Positions 6,225-14,119 are shown, numbered from the stretch's first letter. The stretch is 18,645 nucleotides of DNA from Thermoleophilia bacterium (GCA_025964405.1 JAOPYW010000083.1:1-18645); one strand, 5' to 3'. Notes: a model not told the origin generated them from the letters alone. Numbers and translations are program-made.

Positions 6225-7612
6225 ACCTGCGCAATCGCATCGCGCTCGTCACGACCTTGGTGGTCGCGCTGGTCGTGCTGGCCTCGTCGGTGGCGATCTA
6301 CACCGCCATTCGCGGTGAACTGCGCGGCACGGTCGAGGCGCAGCTCCGCCAGATCGCCTCCGACGCGCCGCGTCCGACGGTGAGCGATGCACCATTCGGT
6401 GACCCGGGCCAGGGACGCCAGGCCTACGGCGGGCCGCGCGGTTTCGTGCAGTACCTCGACGAGGACGGAGACGTGCGACTGACACGTCAGCAGCTCGCCA
6501 AGGCCGACGACGACGACGCGCTGCCCGTGTCGAAGTCGGCGCGTCGGATCGCGACGTCGGGTGAGGGCGCGACACTGAGTGACGTCACGGTCGACGGGAC
6601 ACACCTCCTCGTGTTCACGAACGCCGTCGCTGGCGGAGGCGCGCTGCAGGTCGCGCGACCGCTGGACGAGAGCGACAAGGTGCTGCACTGGACGCTCATC
6701 GCACTCGTCATCATCTCGGTGATCGGTGTCGTGCTGGCGGGCATCATCGGACGCCTCGTGGCCGGTCTCGCACTGCGGCCGGTCGAGCGCTTCACGACGC
6801 AGGCCGAGGAAATCGCCTCGGGCACGGACGAGCGACAACGGCTCGACGAGCACGGCGACGACGAGATCGGGCGACTCGCGTCGACGTTCAACGCGACGCT
6901 CGACGCCCTCGAGCAGGCGATGCACGCGCAACGCCGACTCATCGCCGACGCGGGACATGAGCTGCGGACGCCGATCGCCAGCGTGCGCGCGAACGTGCAG
7001 GTGCTCGAGGAGGCCGACCGACTCCCGCCGGAGGAGCTCGCCGCACTCCGACACGACATCGTCACCGAACTCGACGAACTCACCGAGCTGCTCGCGGACG
7101 TCATCGAGCTCGCGCGCGGCTCCGACCCGCAGGCGCCCCAGGACGACGTACGCCTCGACTCGCTCGTGCAGGCGGCGGGCGAGCGCGCGGAGCGTCGCGG
7201 CGACAGCACCGTGTCGTTCCACTACGACGTGGAGCCCACGGTGGTGCGCGGCGACTCCGCTCGTATCGGGCGCGCAATCACGAACATCGTCGACAACGCC
7301 CGCAAGTGGAGTCCGGAGGATGGAGTGATCGACGTGACGGTGCGAAGTGGGCGCATCAGCGTGCGCGATCGTGGACCCGGCATACCCGAGGCCGACCTGC
7401 CCTACGTCTTCGATCGCTTCTATCGCTCCGACAGCGCGCGCTCCATGCCGGGTTCGGGTCTCGGGCTCGCGATCGTGCTGCAGACGGTGGAGGCGCACCG
7501 CGGCACCGTGACGGCGACGAACCACCCGGAGGGCGGGGCCCTGTTCGAACTCGACTTCGGCCCGAGCACCACGGTCGGTGGCTCCTCGGTCTACGGCCTC
7601 GATGCGGGATAG
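6221..7612 (+). CDS. Membrane sensor histidine kinase (MprB-like)
   Basis: A 463-residue partner kinase of the preceding regulator. TM1 spans about 7-28. An extracytoplasmic domain (29-155) includes an acidic run (KADDDDALP, 94-102). TM2 is about 157-180, followed by a HAMP linker (180-235, DDEIGRLASTFN). The dimerisation/phospho-acceptor helix has DAGHELRTP with H246. The ATPase domain shows the N box (NIVDNARKWSP, N355/N359), G1 (DRGPGIPE, D383), F box (FDRFYRSDSAR) and G2 (GSGLGLAIV, 411-419), all intact, so it should be catalytically active. It starts at the ATG at 6221, inside the regulator's stop codon. The signal is unknown; mycobacterial MprB senses envelope stress but that cannot be carried over from sequence alone. 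Confidence 0.93.
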   Translation: MNLRNRIALVTTLVVALVVLASSVAIYTAIRGELRGTVEAQLRQIASDAPRPTVSDAPFGDPGQGRQAYGGPRGFVQYLDEDGDVRLTRQQLAKADDDDALPVSKSARRIATSGEGATLSDVTVDGTHLLVFTNAVAGGGALQVARPLDESDKVLHWTLIALVIISVIGVVLAGIIGRLVAGLALRPVERFTTQAEEIASGTDERQRLDEHGDDEIGRLASTFNATLDALEQAMHAQRRLIADAGHELRTPIASVRANVQVLEEADRLPPEELAALRHDIVTELDELTELLADVIELARGSDPQAPQDDVRLDSLVQAAGERAERRGDSTVSFHYDVEPTVVRGDSARIGRAITNIVDNARKWSPEDGVIDVTVRSGRISVRDRGPGIPEADLPYVFDRFYRSDSARSMPGSGLGLAIVLQTVEAHRGTVTATNHPEGGALFELDFGPSTTVGGSSVYGLDAG

Positions 7613-7615
7613 GCT
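7610..7615 (+). promoter_or_regulatory. Candidate -10 box (TAGGCT) for a leaderless RNA-methyltransferase transcript
   Basis: TAGGCT is followed by exactly 6 nt and then the ATG at 7622, the spacing that places transcription start on the A of the ATG. It overlaps the histidine-kinase stop codon. There is no Shine-Dalgarno before this ATG and no clear -35. Confidence 0.5.
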
Positions 7616-7621
7616 CCCACC

Positions 7622-8176
7622 ATGCTGATCGCCGTCGCCCACAACCTCGCCAGCCTGCACAACGTGGGCGCGATCTTCCGCACCGCGGATGGTGCCGGGT
7701 TCGAGCACGTGATCCTCTCGGGCTACACGGGCACGCCGCCCGACCGGCGCATCGCGAAGGTCGCGCTGGGGGCCGATGAGGCGCTTGGATGGGAGCACCT
7801 CCCCGAACTCGAGCAGCTGCTCGCGCGGCTCGAGGGCGTCCACGTCGTCGTGCTCGAGCAGCATGCCGACTCGCGGCTGCCGACCGACCTCGTGGGGGAA
7901 CTGCCGACGCAGCGTGACGTCGCGCTGGTGGCCTGCGACGAACTCTACGGCGCGCCCAAGGCGCTCATCGCCCGCGCCGACACCGTGCTCGAGCTGCCGA
8001 TGCGTGGCATGAAGGAGAGCCTCAACGTCTCCATCGCCTTCGGCATCGCGGCATATGCCGTCGCGCACGCCGTCGAACCGCTCGACCTCGCGACGCTCCG
8101 TTCGCGCCAGCCGAAGCGCGGGGTGCGCGACGGGGTGCTGACCCGCGGCCGAACGCAGGGCGAGACCCCGGCCTGA
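7622..8176 (+). CDS. SpoU/TrmH-family RNA 2'-O-methyltransferase
   Basis: A 184-residue SPOUT-class methyltransferase that would use SAM to methylate a ribose 2'-hydroxyl in tRNA or rRNA. Motif 1 is NLASLHNVGAIFRTADGAGF (8-27, catalytic-type Arg20). Motif 2 is weakened (LVACDELYGAP, 102-112, in place of the usual GxE). Motif 3 is ELPMRGMKESLNVSIAFGI (124-142, S133/N135), which forms the knotted SAM pocket. It is short and lacks the extra N-terminal RNA-binding domain of 23S rRNA enzymes, which fits a TrmH/TrmL-like tRNA enzyme, but the target base cannot be assigned. It lies 9 nt after the kinase gene with its own leaderless-type -10 box and 53 nt before a tRNA gene. Confidence 0.9.
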   Translation: MLIAVAHNLASLHNVGAIFRTADGAGFEHVILSGYTGTPPDRRIAKVALGADEALGWEHLPELEQLLARLEGVHVVVLEQHADSRLPTDLVGELPTQRDVALVACDELYGAPKALIARADTVLELPMRGMKESLNVSIAFGIAAYAVAHAVEPLDLATLRSRQPKRGVRDGVLTRGRTQGETPA

Positions 8177-8210
8177 GACACCGCGGCCTGCACCGGTCGT
8201 CGAGCGCGGG

Positions 8211-8216
8211 TAGTAT
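8211..8216 (+). promoter_or_regulatory. Candidate -10 box (TAGTAT) of the tRNA-Gly gene
   Basis: TAGTAT ends 13 nt before the mature 5' end of the tRNA, giving a short precursor leader of about 7 nt. A good -35 hexamer is not visible at 17-18 nt spacing. Confidence 0.5.
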
Positions 8217-8229
8217 CGATGCACCTGAT

Positions 8230-8301
8230 GCGGGTGTAGCTCAGGGGTAGAGCATCTGCTTCCCAAGCAGAGGGCCGTGGGTTCGAATCCCATCACCCGC
8301 T
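8230..8301 (+). tRNA. tRNA-Gly(CCC)
   Basis: A complete 72-nt cloverleaf. Acceptor arms are GCGGGTG (8230-8236) and CACCCGC (8294-8300). The D stem is GCTC/GAGC (8239-8242, 8250-8253). The anticodon stem is TCTGC/GCAGA (8255-8259, 8267-8271) with loop TTCCCAA, putting CCC at 8262-8264 (reads GGG). The variable loop has 5 nt. The T stem GTGGG/CCCAT has one G-U pair and the loop TTCGAAT. The discriminator is T at 8301, as expected for glycine. CCA is not encoded. Confidence 0.97.
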
Positions 8302-8305
8302 TGCA

Positions 8306-9487
8306 ATGATCGACCAGCGACGTATCCAACGGCTCGCCCTTCGGGGCCTGGGCCGCACGACGATCGTCGCGGCCAGCCTCGCGTTGGCCGTGGTGCCAGC
8401 GTTGCACGCCGACGCCACCTCGCCCGTGCGAGCGAGTGACCCGAACGCCCAGGCCGCCGCGGTCGCGGCGCGGCTCGGCGCGGCCGACCGCGTGTCGCAA
8501 CTCGTCGTGACCAGTGTGCCCGGCGGCTCCGTGCTGCGGACGATCGATGCCGCCGCGCTCCGCAAGGCGCACTTCGGGGGCGTCATCCTGTTCGCCGACA
8601 ACTACCGCACCCGGCCCGCGCTGCTGCGGTTCACGCGCGCTATGCAGGTCGCCACGCTGGCCGGCGACGCCTGGCGTCCTCGTGCGGTCATGGCGATCGA
8701 CCAGGAGGGCGGCGTGGTGCGCCGCATCGCCGACGCCCCGCCGTTCCGCTCGGCACCGCAGCTGGGGGCAGCAGGCCACGTCGCGAGCACGCGCGCGCAA
8801 GGACGCGCGACCGCACAGGTGCTCGCCGCGCTCGGCGTGCAGGTCGACCTCGCTCCGGTGGCAGACCTCGACCTGGGCCCGCGACACGTGATGGCGGCCC
8901 GGAGCTTCGGGTCGGATCCCGTTCGGGTGGGAGCGCACGTCGCGGCCTTCGTCGACGGCATCCAGGCCGGCGGTGGCACGGCCGCCGTGAAGCACTACCC
9001 CGGGTTCGGTGGGGCCTCGGTGAACAGCGACGACGCGCTTGCGACCATCACGCGCTCGAGCGCACAGCTCCAACGTGACCTGATGCCGTTCCAGCAAGCC
9101 GTGGGTGCCGGCGTCGACATGGTGATGGTGTCGCACGCGCGCTACACGGCCGTCGACCGGCTCCGGCCGGCCAGCGCGAGTCCGGCCTGGTATCGATCGC
9201 TGCGCGACGACCTCGGTTTCGAGGGCGTGGCCATCACCGATTCGCTGCACGCGGCGGGATTCGCCGCGGCTACCCGACTCGACGTCGCTCACGGCTGCGT
9301 GCGCGCGATCCAGGCAGGGGCTGACATCGCGCTCCTGACCGGCAGTCTCGAGGACGCCTACGCGTGCCGCGCGCAACTCATCCTCGCGGCCCGCAGCGGA
9401 GCGCTCCCGGCGACGCGCATCGACGACGCACTGCGGCGCGTGCTCCTGCTGAAGGCGCGACTGGGCCTGCTGCCGCCGGCGCCCTAG
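8306..9487 (+). CDS. Secreted GH3-family protein (beta-N-acetylhexosaminidase/NagZ-like)
   Basis: A 393-residue exported protein with a basic N-terminus (RRIQRLALRGLGR) and hydrophobic core (about 18-35) ending in ALHADA, a likely signal peptide. The GH3 barrel follows: GGVILFADN (91-99), AIDQEGGVVRR (130-140), DLAPVADLDLG (181-191), RSFGSDP (199-205), AVKHYPGFGG (227-236) and the nucleophile D312 in AITDSL. GH3 hexosaminidases recycle or trim peptidoglycan by releasing N-acetylglucosamine. The His-Asp acid/base dyad of NagZ (KHFPGHG...DSH) is not conserved: N240 and D242 stand in its place, so the mechanism or activity may differ. The ATG at 8306 lies only 4 nt after tRNA-Gly and has no Shine-Dalgarno. 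The gene abuts the convergent peroxiredoxin-like gene with no gap. Confidence 0.85.
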   Translation: MIDQRRIQRLALRGLGRTTIVAASLALAVVPALHADATSPVRASDPNAQAAAVAARLGAADRVSQLVVTSVPGGSVLRTIDAAALRKAHFGGVILFADNYRTRPALLRFTRAMQVATLAGDAWRPRAVMAIDQEGGVVRRIADAPPFRSAPQLGAAGHVASTRAQGRATAQVLAALGVQVDLAPVADLDLGPRHVMAARSFGSDPVRVGAHVAAFVDGIQAGGGTAAVKHYPGFGGASVNSDDALATITRSSAQLQRDLMPFQQAVGAGVDMVMVSHARYTAVDRLRPASASPAWYRSLRDDLGFEGVAITDSLHAAGFAAATRLDVAHGCVRAIQAGADIALLTGSLEDAYACRAQLILAARSGALPATRIDDALRRVLLLKARLGLLPPAP

Positions 9488-10018
9488 TCAGGCCGCGCGG
9501 TGCAGGTGGGTGCGGAGTTCGCGCACCGACGGGCGGTCGTCGGGTTGCTGCGACAGGTGGAGCCAGCGCACGCCCCCGTCGGGGTCGACGATCGCGTCGC
9601 CGCCGAGTTGGAGGATGTCCTGGCCGTCGCGGACGATGCGTCCACCACCGAGGTGATGGCGCAGGAGCGTGGGAAGGCTCGTGAACTTGATGCGCAGGCG
9701 TGACCAGTGCGTGAGGCGCCGGGTCTCGAATGCGCGGTAGAGCCGCTGTTCGGGATCGGCCACGACCACGAACTCGCGCGGGAGGTCGGCGTGGTGCTCG
9801 GCGAGTCCGGCGGGCGTGCCGTGACCCACGACGATGACGCGCCCGAGGTCCTCGTGGGCGTTGATGACCGAGCCGACGTACACCTCGCAGTACGGACAAT
9901 CCATGTGGCGCGTGAGGATGACCAGCGCGGGCTGTCCGCCCAGGAGGTCGCGGATCGTGACGTCTGCGCCGGTGGTGGCGAGCTGCACGCGCACGTCGAG
10001 CGGATGGGAGCGGCTCAT
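9488..10018 (-). CDS. Peroxiredoxin-like (AhpC/TSA-type) thioredoxin-fold protein
   Basis: A 176-residue cytoplasmic protein of the peroxiredoxin-like AhpC/TSA group. The first strand and active-site helix are ALVILTRHMDCPYCEVYV (31-48) with a CPYC pair (C41, C44), in place of the single peroxidatic Cys of classic AhpC. The C-terminal GDAIVDPDGGVRWLHLSQQPDDRPS (140-164) matches the usual end of this fold. Thiol-disulfide exchange or peroxide reduction is the likely chemistry; the substrate is unknown. The ATG at 10018 overlaps the stop of the HD-GYP gene (ATGA, 4 nt), so it is translationally coupled to it. Its stop codon directly abuts that of the convergent GH3 gene. Confidence 0.82.
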   Translation of the reverse strand: MSRSHPLDVRVQLATTGADVTIRDLLGGQPALVILTRHMDCPYCEVYVGSVINAHEDLGRVIVVGHGTPAGLAEHHADLPREFVVVADPEQRLYRAFETRRLTHWSRLRIKFTSLPTLLRHHLGGGRIVRDGQDILQLGGDAIVDPDGGVRWLHLSQQPDDRPSVRELRTHLHRAA

Positions 10019-11328
10019 GCTGCGGCCTCCCACGTCTCGTCGGGACCGGGATGTCGTTGCAGGTGCGTGGCGGCCGCGCCGGCGCTGCCGAGGTCGTCCC
10101 CGAGGGCGAGCGAGTCGAGCACCTGCAGGAAGACGTCGACCACCTCGCCGTCGAACTGCGCTCCGCGCCACTTGTCGAGTTCGGCGCGTGCGATGACGGG
10201 GCCGGGCGCCTTGCGGTAGACGCGGTCGGCGGTCATGGCTTCGTAGGCGTCGGCGACGGAGAGGATCTTCGCCTCGATCGGGATGTCGTCGTTCTCGAGG
10301 CCGTGGGGGTACCCACGACCGTCGGGGCGCTCGTGGTGGGCCAGGACCCAGGTGCGGATGTCGTTCGCGTCGACCGAGGCAAGGAGGCGTGCACCGATCT
10401 CGGGGTGGCGTTGCATCATCGCCCACTCGGAGTCGTCGAGCTTGCCGGGCTTGCGCAGCACGGCGTCGGGCACCCCGATCTTGCCGATGTCGTGGAGCAG
10501 GCCGGCGACCCGCACGCGCTCCACATGTGCAGGGTCCATGCCGAGGCCCTGCGCCATGAGCTCGGCGTAGAACCCGACCATGTGCGAATGGTTGCTCGTG
10601 TCGGCGTCACGCAGGTCGAGTGCTTCGGCGAGCGCGAGCACCGTGGCGAGCTGCGCGTCGCGTTGCACGCGGCGCGAACCGGCCGAGCGACGCACGACGT
10701 CACGCGCTGCGTCGCCCCAGTTGCTCGTGCGGTTGCCACCCTGCAGCTTGGCAGCGAGGGCCGCCTGGTCGGCGGCCTGCAGCAGGTCCTCGACGCTCTG
10801 GGAGCCCGAGGAGTCGAGCACGTAGCCGGCGCTCAGGGTGATCGAACTCGTCGCGACGCCTGCGGCGTCGGCGAGCTGGCGGGCGACGCGACGCTGGATG
10901 CGCTCGCGGGTGGCGTCGACGTCGTCGGCGATCGATGTCCAGTCGGCGTCGGGGAGCAGCACGGCCCACGCACCCCCGCCCAGGGCGAGCACCGTGTCGA
11001 TGCGGCGCAGGCCAGCCATGACCTCCTGCTGCACGAGCGACACGACCGCATCGCCTGCGGCGTATCCGTGCTCGCGGTTCACGGCGGAGAGGTGGTCGAC
11101 GTCGAGCACGACGAGCGCGACGTCGCGCGTGACGACCGCGCTGCGCTGTTGTTCGGCACGCGCCAGTTCATCGAAGGCTTCACGCGTGTGCGCGAGGCGG
11201 CGGTCGAACTCCCGGGGCGTGACGGCGGGGAGTTCGCGCCGCCTCCCGCGCAGCACCAGGTTCCAGGCGACTGCCTGGACGGCGAAGCCGAGCACGAGTA
11301 TCAGGGACAGGGCGACGTGGGCAGACAT
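10015..11328 (-). CDS. HD-GYP c-di-GMP phosphodiesterase with degenerate GGDEF domain
   Basis: A 437-residue membrane-anchored signalling protein: one N-terminal TM helix (about 5-25), a GGDEF-type domain (about 65-200) and an HD-GYP domain (about 220-410). The GGDEF signature is GGGAW (117-121), so diguanylate cyclase activity should be absent. However, an RxxD sequence (R108-D111) sits at the inhibitory-site spacing, and the fold residues LDVDHL (75-80), N84 and GD (92-93) are kept. The HD-GYP domain is intact: H279-D280 in LLHDIGKIGVP and HHERPDGRGYP (331-341), expected to hydrolyse c-di-GMP. It starts 66 nt after the ferritin-like gene, with no clear Shine-Dalgarno (start uncertain), and overlaps the peroxiredoxin-like gene by 4 nt. 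Confidence 0.9.
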   Translation of the reverse strand: MSAHVALSLILVLGFAVQAVAWNLVLRGRRRELPAVTPREFDRRLAHTREAFDELARAEQQRSAVVTRDVALVVLDVDHLSAVNREHGYAAGDAVVSLVQQEVMAGLRRIDTVLALGGGAWAVLLPDADWTSIADDVDATRERIQRRVARQLADAAGVATSSITLSAGYVLDSSGSQSVEDLLQAADQAALAAKLQGGNRTSNWGDAARDVVRRSAGSRRVQRDAQLATVLALAEALDLRDADTSNHSHMVGFYAELMAQGLGMDPAHVERVRVAGLLHDIGKIGVPDAVLRKPGKLDDSEWAMMQRHPEIGARLLASVDANDIRTWVLAHHERPDGRGYPHGLENDDIPIEAKILSVADAYEAMTADRVYRKAPGPVIARAELDKWRGAQFDGEVVDVFLQVLDSLALGDDLGSAGAAATHLQRHPGPDETWEAAA

Positions 11329-11394
11329 CAGCCCGCATGTCGGCAGATGGCGGCGCCAGCTGAAGGATGTTGGCCGCGAGCAGGTCGAGGGCGG

Positions 11395-12597
11395 TCAGGT
11401 CGCCTGAGGCGGAGCCATCGGCTGGCCGGTACGGTCGAGGCCCTCGCGCAGTTCCTTCATCCGGGCCCGATAGGCTGCCGGATCGCCGCCGAGCAGGTGG
11501 GTACCCCACCGAACGCCGTTGTGGACGTGGGGCACCTCGTCGGCGAGCAGGTAGTCGAACACCTTGGCGACGTTCGCCTGGCCGAGGTCGAGCAGCACCT
11601 GCCGGCGGTGCGAGTGGCGCCACATGGCCTTCTGCTCGCTGGTGCCGTTGAACAGCAGGAGGCGCCCGGTGAGGTCGAACGCGTAGATCGACTTGAAGTA
11701 GTCGAAGCCGATCTCGAAGTCGCCCCAGCGGCACCCGAGTTCGGATGCCATCAGCACTTCGTGCACGCGGGCGTGGCGGAGTTCGTCCCAGGTCTGTCGC
11801 GCCATGTCGACGTGGAAGTCCCACGGCATGTCGGGGTACTCGTGTGAGTTGCGGGCCATCAGCTCGGCGGCGCAGAGCTCCGCATCCATGAGCCCGTGGA
11901 AGAAGTGCTGCTGCTCCTCGGGGCTCGTCGGCACGTGGTTCTCGTCGCCGTTGACGTACAGCTCCTCGCCGAGGAACGGGTCGCCGTCGGGCGTCACCGT
12001 GACGAACTCGTCGCGGGCAGGTTCGTCGAGTGGCGGCAGGACCTGCAGGTCGCGGGTCTCGCGCTTCACGATCGCGAGCGCCCCGAGGTCCGCCACGAAG
12101 GGGGCTTCCGGGGTGATGGTCCACCGGGCAGCGGCCTCGTCGATGTGGCGACGCTGGCGCTCGATGAGCTGGCGCAGCACGAGCAGCGAGACCTCGTCGG
12201 TGATCGGGTCGACGAGGGTGGTGTGGAGCTCGAGTGCAGCGAGGAGCGTCGGCTTGAGCTGACCGTAGACCACCTGTGCGTGCTCGGCCGGGGAGGACGC
12301 GGTCGCGAGCCGGTCGAGCTGCGCCGCGAGCTCGGGTGACGGCGCTCCCGGCCAGTCCTCGTTCGCGCGCAGCTCGTAGATGCGCCGCCTGACCTTGACC
12401 TGCCCGCGCGCGTCGTCGTGGATGTGCTCGCCGAGCACGTACTTCGCGTGGAACGCCGGCTCGAGCGGCAGCCAGCCGTTGCTCCAGTGGATCACCTCGC
12501 GCAGCACGTGGAAGTAGTTGCTGAAGCGCGTCGCGTTGTCGTCGACCGGCAGGCCGAGCGTCAGGGCGTCGGTGGTATCGAGCGGAATGATCGGCAT
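11395..12597 (-). CDS. Ferritin-like domain protein (DUF455-type)
   Basis: A 400-residue protein with a ferritin-like helical core, resembling DUF455 proteins. The candidate metal-binding signatures are spread over several helices: E123-x-H125, E146/H151 (ERQRRH), E240/E245 (AELCAAE), E272-x-x-H275 (DELRHA) and E354-x-x-H357 followed by H359 (DEVPHVH). These suggest a di-iron or other carboxylate-bridged centre and an oxidase, oxygenase or hydroxylase-type role, but no substrate is known for the family. The start at 12597 is preferred because a TAGGAT -10 box ends 7 nt before it (leaderless); AGGA within the same box could otherwise act as a weak ribosome-binding site. It follows the ATP-grasp-like gene by 70 nt. 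Confidence 0.75.
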   Translation of the reverse strand: MPIIPLDTTDALTLGLPVDDNATRFSNYFHVLREVIHWSNGWLPLEPAFHAKYVLGEHIHDDARGQVKVRRRIYELRANEDWPGAPSPELAAQLDRLATASSPAEHAQVVYGQLKPTLLAALELHTTLVDPITDEVSLLVLRQLIERQRRHIDEAAARWTITPEAPFVADLGALAIVKRETRDLQVLPPLDEPARDEFVTVTPDGDPFLGEELYVNGDENHVPTSPEEQQHFFHGLMDAELCAAELMARNSHEYPDMPWDFHVDMARQTWDELRHARVHEVLMASELGCRWGDFEIGFDYFKSIYAFDLTGRLLLFNGTSEQKAMWRHSHRRQVLLDLGQANVAKVFDYLLADEVPHVHNGVRWGTHLLGGDPAAYRARMKELREGLDRTGQPMAPPQAT

Positions 12598-12604
12598 GGC
12601 GTTG

Positions 12605-12610
12605 ATCCTA
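12605..12610 (-). promoter_or_regulatory. Candidate -10 box (TAGGAT) for a leaderless ferritin-like gene
   Basis: TAGGAT on the minus strand is separated by 7 nt (CAACGCC) from the ATG at 12597. The identical hexamer stands at the same 7-nt distance before the plus-strand gene at 17034. No -35 is evident. Confidence 0.5.
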
Positions 12611-12667
12611 GCGTCGCATGACCGTGCGCGCCGATGGTCGCGGGCGAGTGGCCCGATCGCAGGTCGG

Positions 12668-14113
12668 TCAGCGACGCGCGACCGACACGCACGGCAGGAG
12701 CCCGCCACCGGCAGACACGTTGATCACGGGCTCGGTCGAGATGCGCGTGATCATGCCGGCGTACTGGCCGCCGATCGCGAACGGGTTGATGTTGAAGTGC
12801 CGCTCGTGCACGACGAGGTGGCCCTCGTCATCGATCGCGGGGAACCGTCCGGTCGGAACGTCGAGGTAGAGCTGGACGATCCACTCGCCCGTACCCGCAT
12901 GGGCGTCGACCAGCGCTTCCCAGACGTCGACATCGGTCAGGCGGCCGAGGTGCACGTTGTGGCCGCCGTAGTCGGAGGCCGGCTTGAGCACGAGGTCGTC
13001 GCGATGTGCGCGCACGTAGGCGGCGAGGTCGCCGGCCGAACCGTCGGGGAGCGTCGAGCCGCCGTGGGCGAGGATGCGCGTCCACGGGATGGTGTCAGCC
13101 ACGATGCCGCGCTCTTCGTCGCCCTCGAGCAGGTGCGCGAACTCGGGGGCGCCGATCAGGGCGAGCAGTTTCTTGTTGTTCGCGACGCGTGCGGGGAACG
13201 GGTTGAACATCGCGACGGCGCCCTCGCGCACGGCGGCGATGAGGGCAGCGGCGCCGGGGCTCGCGTAGGGATCGAGCACGTCCTCGACGAGCGCGCGACG
13301 ATAGACGATGTCGACGGCTCGACCCTGCACGCTCAAGCGGCCGTCGATGCGCCGCAGCTCGTCGAGGCTCGCGTAGGCGGCGTCGAAGCCTGCCGCCTCG
13401 AGCGCGGTGCAGATGATGCGGAACTCCGGGACCGACGGACTGTCAGCCGTATCGATCAACACGACGTACGGACGTTCGCACGCGGTCGGGATGCCGAGCG
13501 CCGATCCGGGTCCCTCGGGGCCCGTGGTCCACGCACGCCAACGAGCCTCGACATCACGCACGGTGCGGATGAGGTGGGGCGTGATGCGCTCGTAGGCGAG
13601 CACGAGGTCACCCTCGTCCCGGGGGTACTGGAGCGACGTGAAGTGCTCCACGAGGCCGTCGAACATGACGTCGGTGTAGCCGATACCGGCCGGGCTCTCG
13701 GCGTTGAACTCGAGGAACTGGATGCGCCCGTCGTCCATCAGGAACGCATCGAGTCGACACAGCTGTAGCGGGTCGTCGAGCGTCGGCTCGATGCGCACGA
13801 GTTCCGATTCGGCCGTCGGCAGGTCGAGCGCGCGACGGAGGCCGACGTCGGTACGGTAGGCGGTGCAGAACCGGTCGAGCACGCGGGTCAGTACCTCGAC
13901 GGCGTGCTGTACGCGGGCCATGGTGGTCGCCTCGATGCAGTGAGGAGCCATCACGAACGGGATCGCGTGGTCGGCGAACACGACGTCGTGTTCGACCATC
14001 CAATCGCGCATGGCGAGGGCGAGCACGCCGCATTCGTCACCCAGCAGCTCGAGCGCGCCGAAGTGGCGGCTCGCGAAGGCATCCGTGGTGTCGTTGGCCG
14101 CGGGCGAGGTCAT
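12668..14113 (-). CDS. Circularly permuted ATP-grasp-like carboxylate-amine ligase
   Basis: A 481-residue soluble protein that resembles the glutathionylspermidine-synthase-like/circularly permuted ATP-grasp group. Such enzymes activate a carboxylate with ATP and join it to an amine or amino acid. Visible motifs are RLDAFLMDDGRIQFLEFNAES (120-140, metal and substrate side), a Rossmann-like segment (PYVVLIDTADSPSVPEF, 215-231), NPFPARVANNKKLLALI (304-320), the nucleotide-loop VLKPASDYGGHNVHLG (375-390) and GGQYAGMITRIS (448-459). No signal peptide is present. The start at 14113 has no Shine-Dalgarno; a CATACT box lies 6 nt upstream, which suggests a leaderless mRNA. It sits between guaA (31 nt upstream) and the ferritin-like gene. 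The substrate is unknown; it could be a peptide or polyamine ligase. Confidence 0.72.
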   Translation of the reverse strand: MTSPAANDTTDAFASRHFGALELLGDECGVLALAMRDWMVEHDVVFADHAIPFVMAPHCIEATTMARVQHAVEVLTRVLDRFCTAYRTDVGLRRALDLPTAESELVRIEPTLDDPLQLCRLDAFLMDDGRIQFLEFNAESPAGIGYTDVMFDGLVEHFTSLQYPRDEGDLVLAYERITPHLIRTVRDVEARWRAWTTGPEGPGSALGIPTACERPYVVLIDTADSPSVPEFRIICTALEAAGFDAAYASLDELRRIDGRLSVQGRAVDIVYRRALVEDVLDPYASPGAAALIAAVREGAVAMFNPFPARVANNKKLLALIGAPEFAHLLEGDEERGIVADTIPWTRILAHGGSTLPDGSAGDLAAYVRAHRDDLVLKPASDYGGHNVHLGRLTDVDVWEALVDAHAGTGEWIVQLYLDVPTGRFPAIDDEGHLVVHERHFNINPFAIGGQYAGMITRISTEPVINVSAGGGLLPCVSVARR

Positions 14114-14119
14114 GTGTCG

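Noticed and set aside
6203..9376. A 1057-codon open frame on the minus strand.
   Set aside because: It runs antisense through the histidine kinase, the RNA methyltransferase, the tRNA gene and GH3. Its length reflects high GC content, and its translation is Arg/Gly/His-rich without domains.
10051..11847. A 598-codon open frame on the plus strand.
   Set aside because: It is antisense to the HD-GYP and ferritin-like genes, which carry clear motifs, and has no recognisable protein content.
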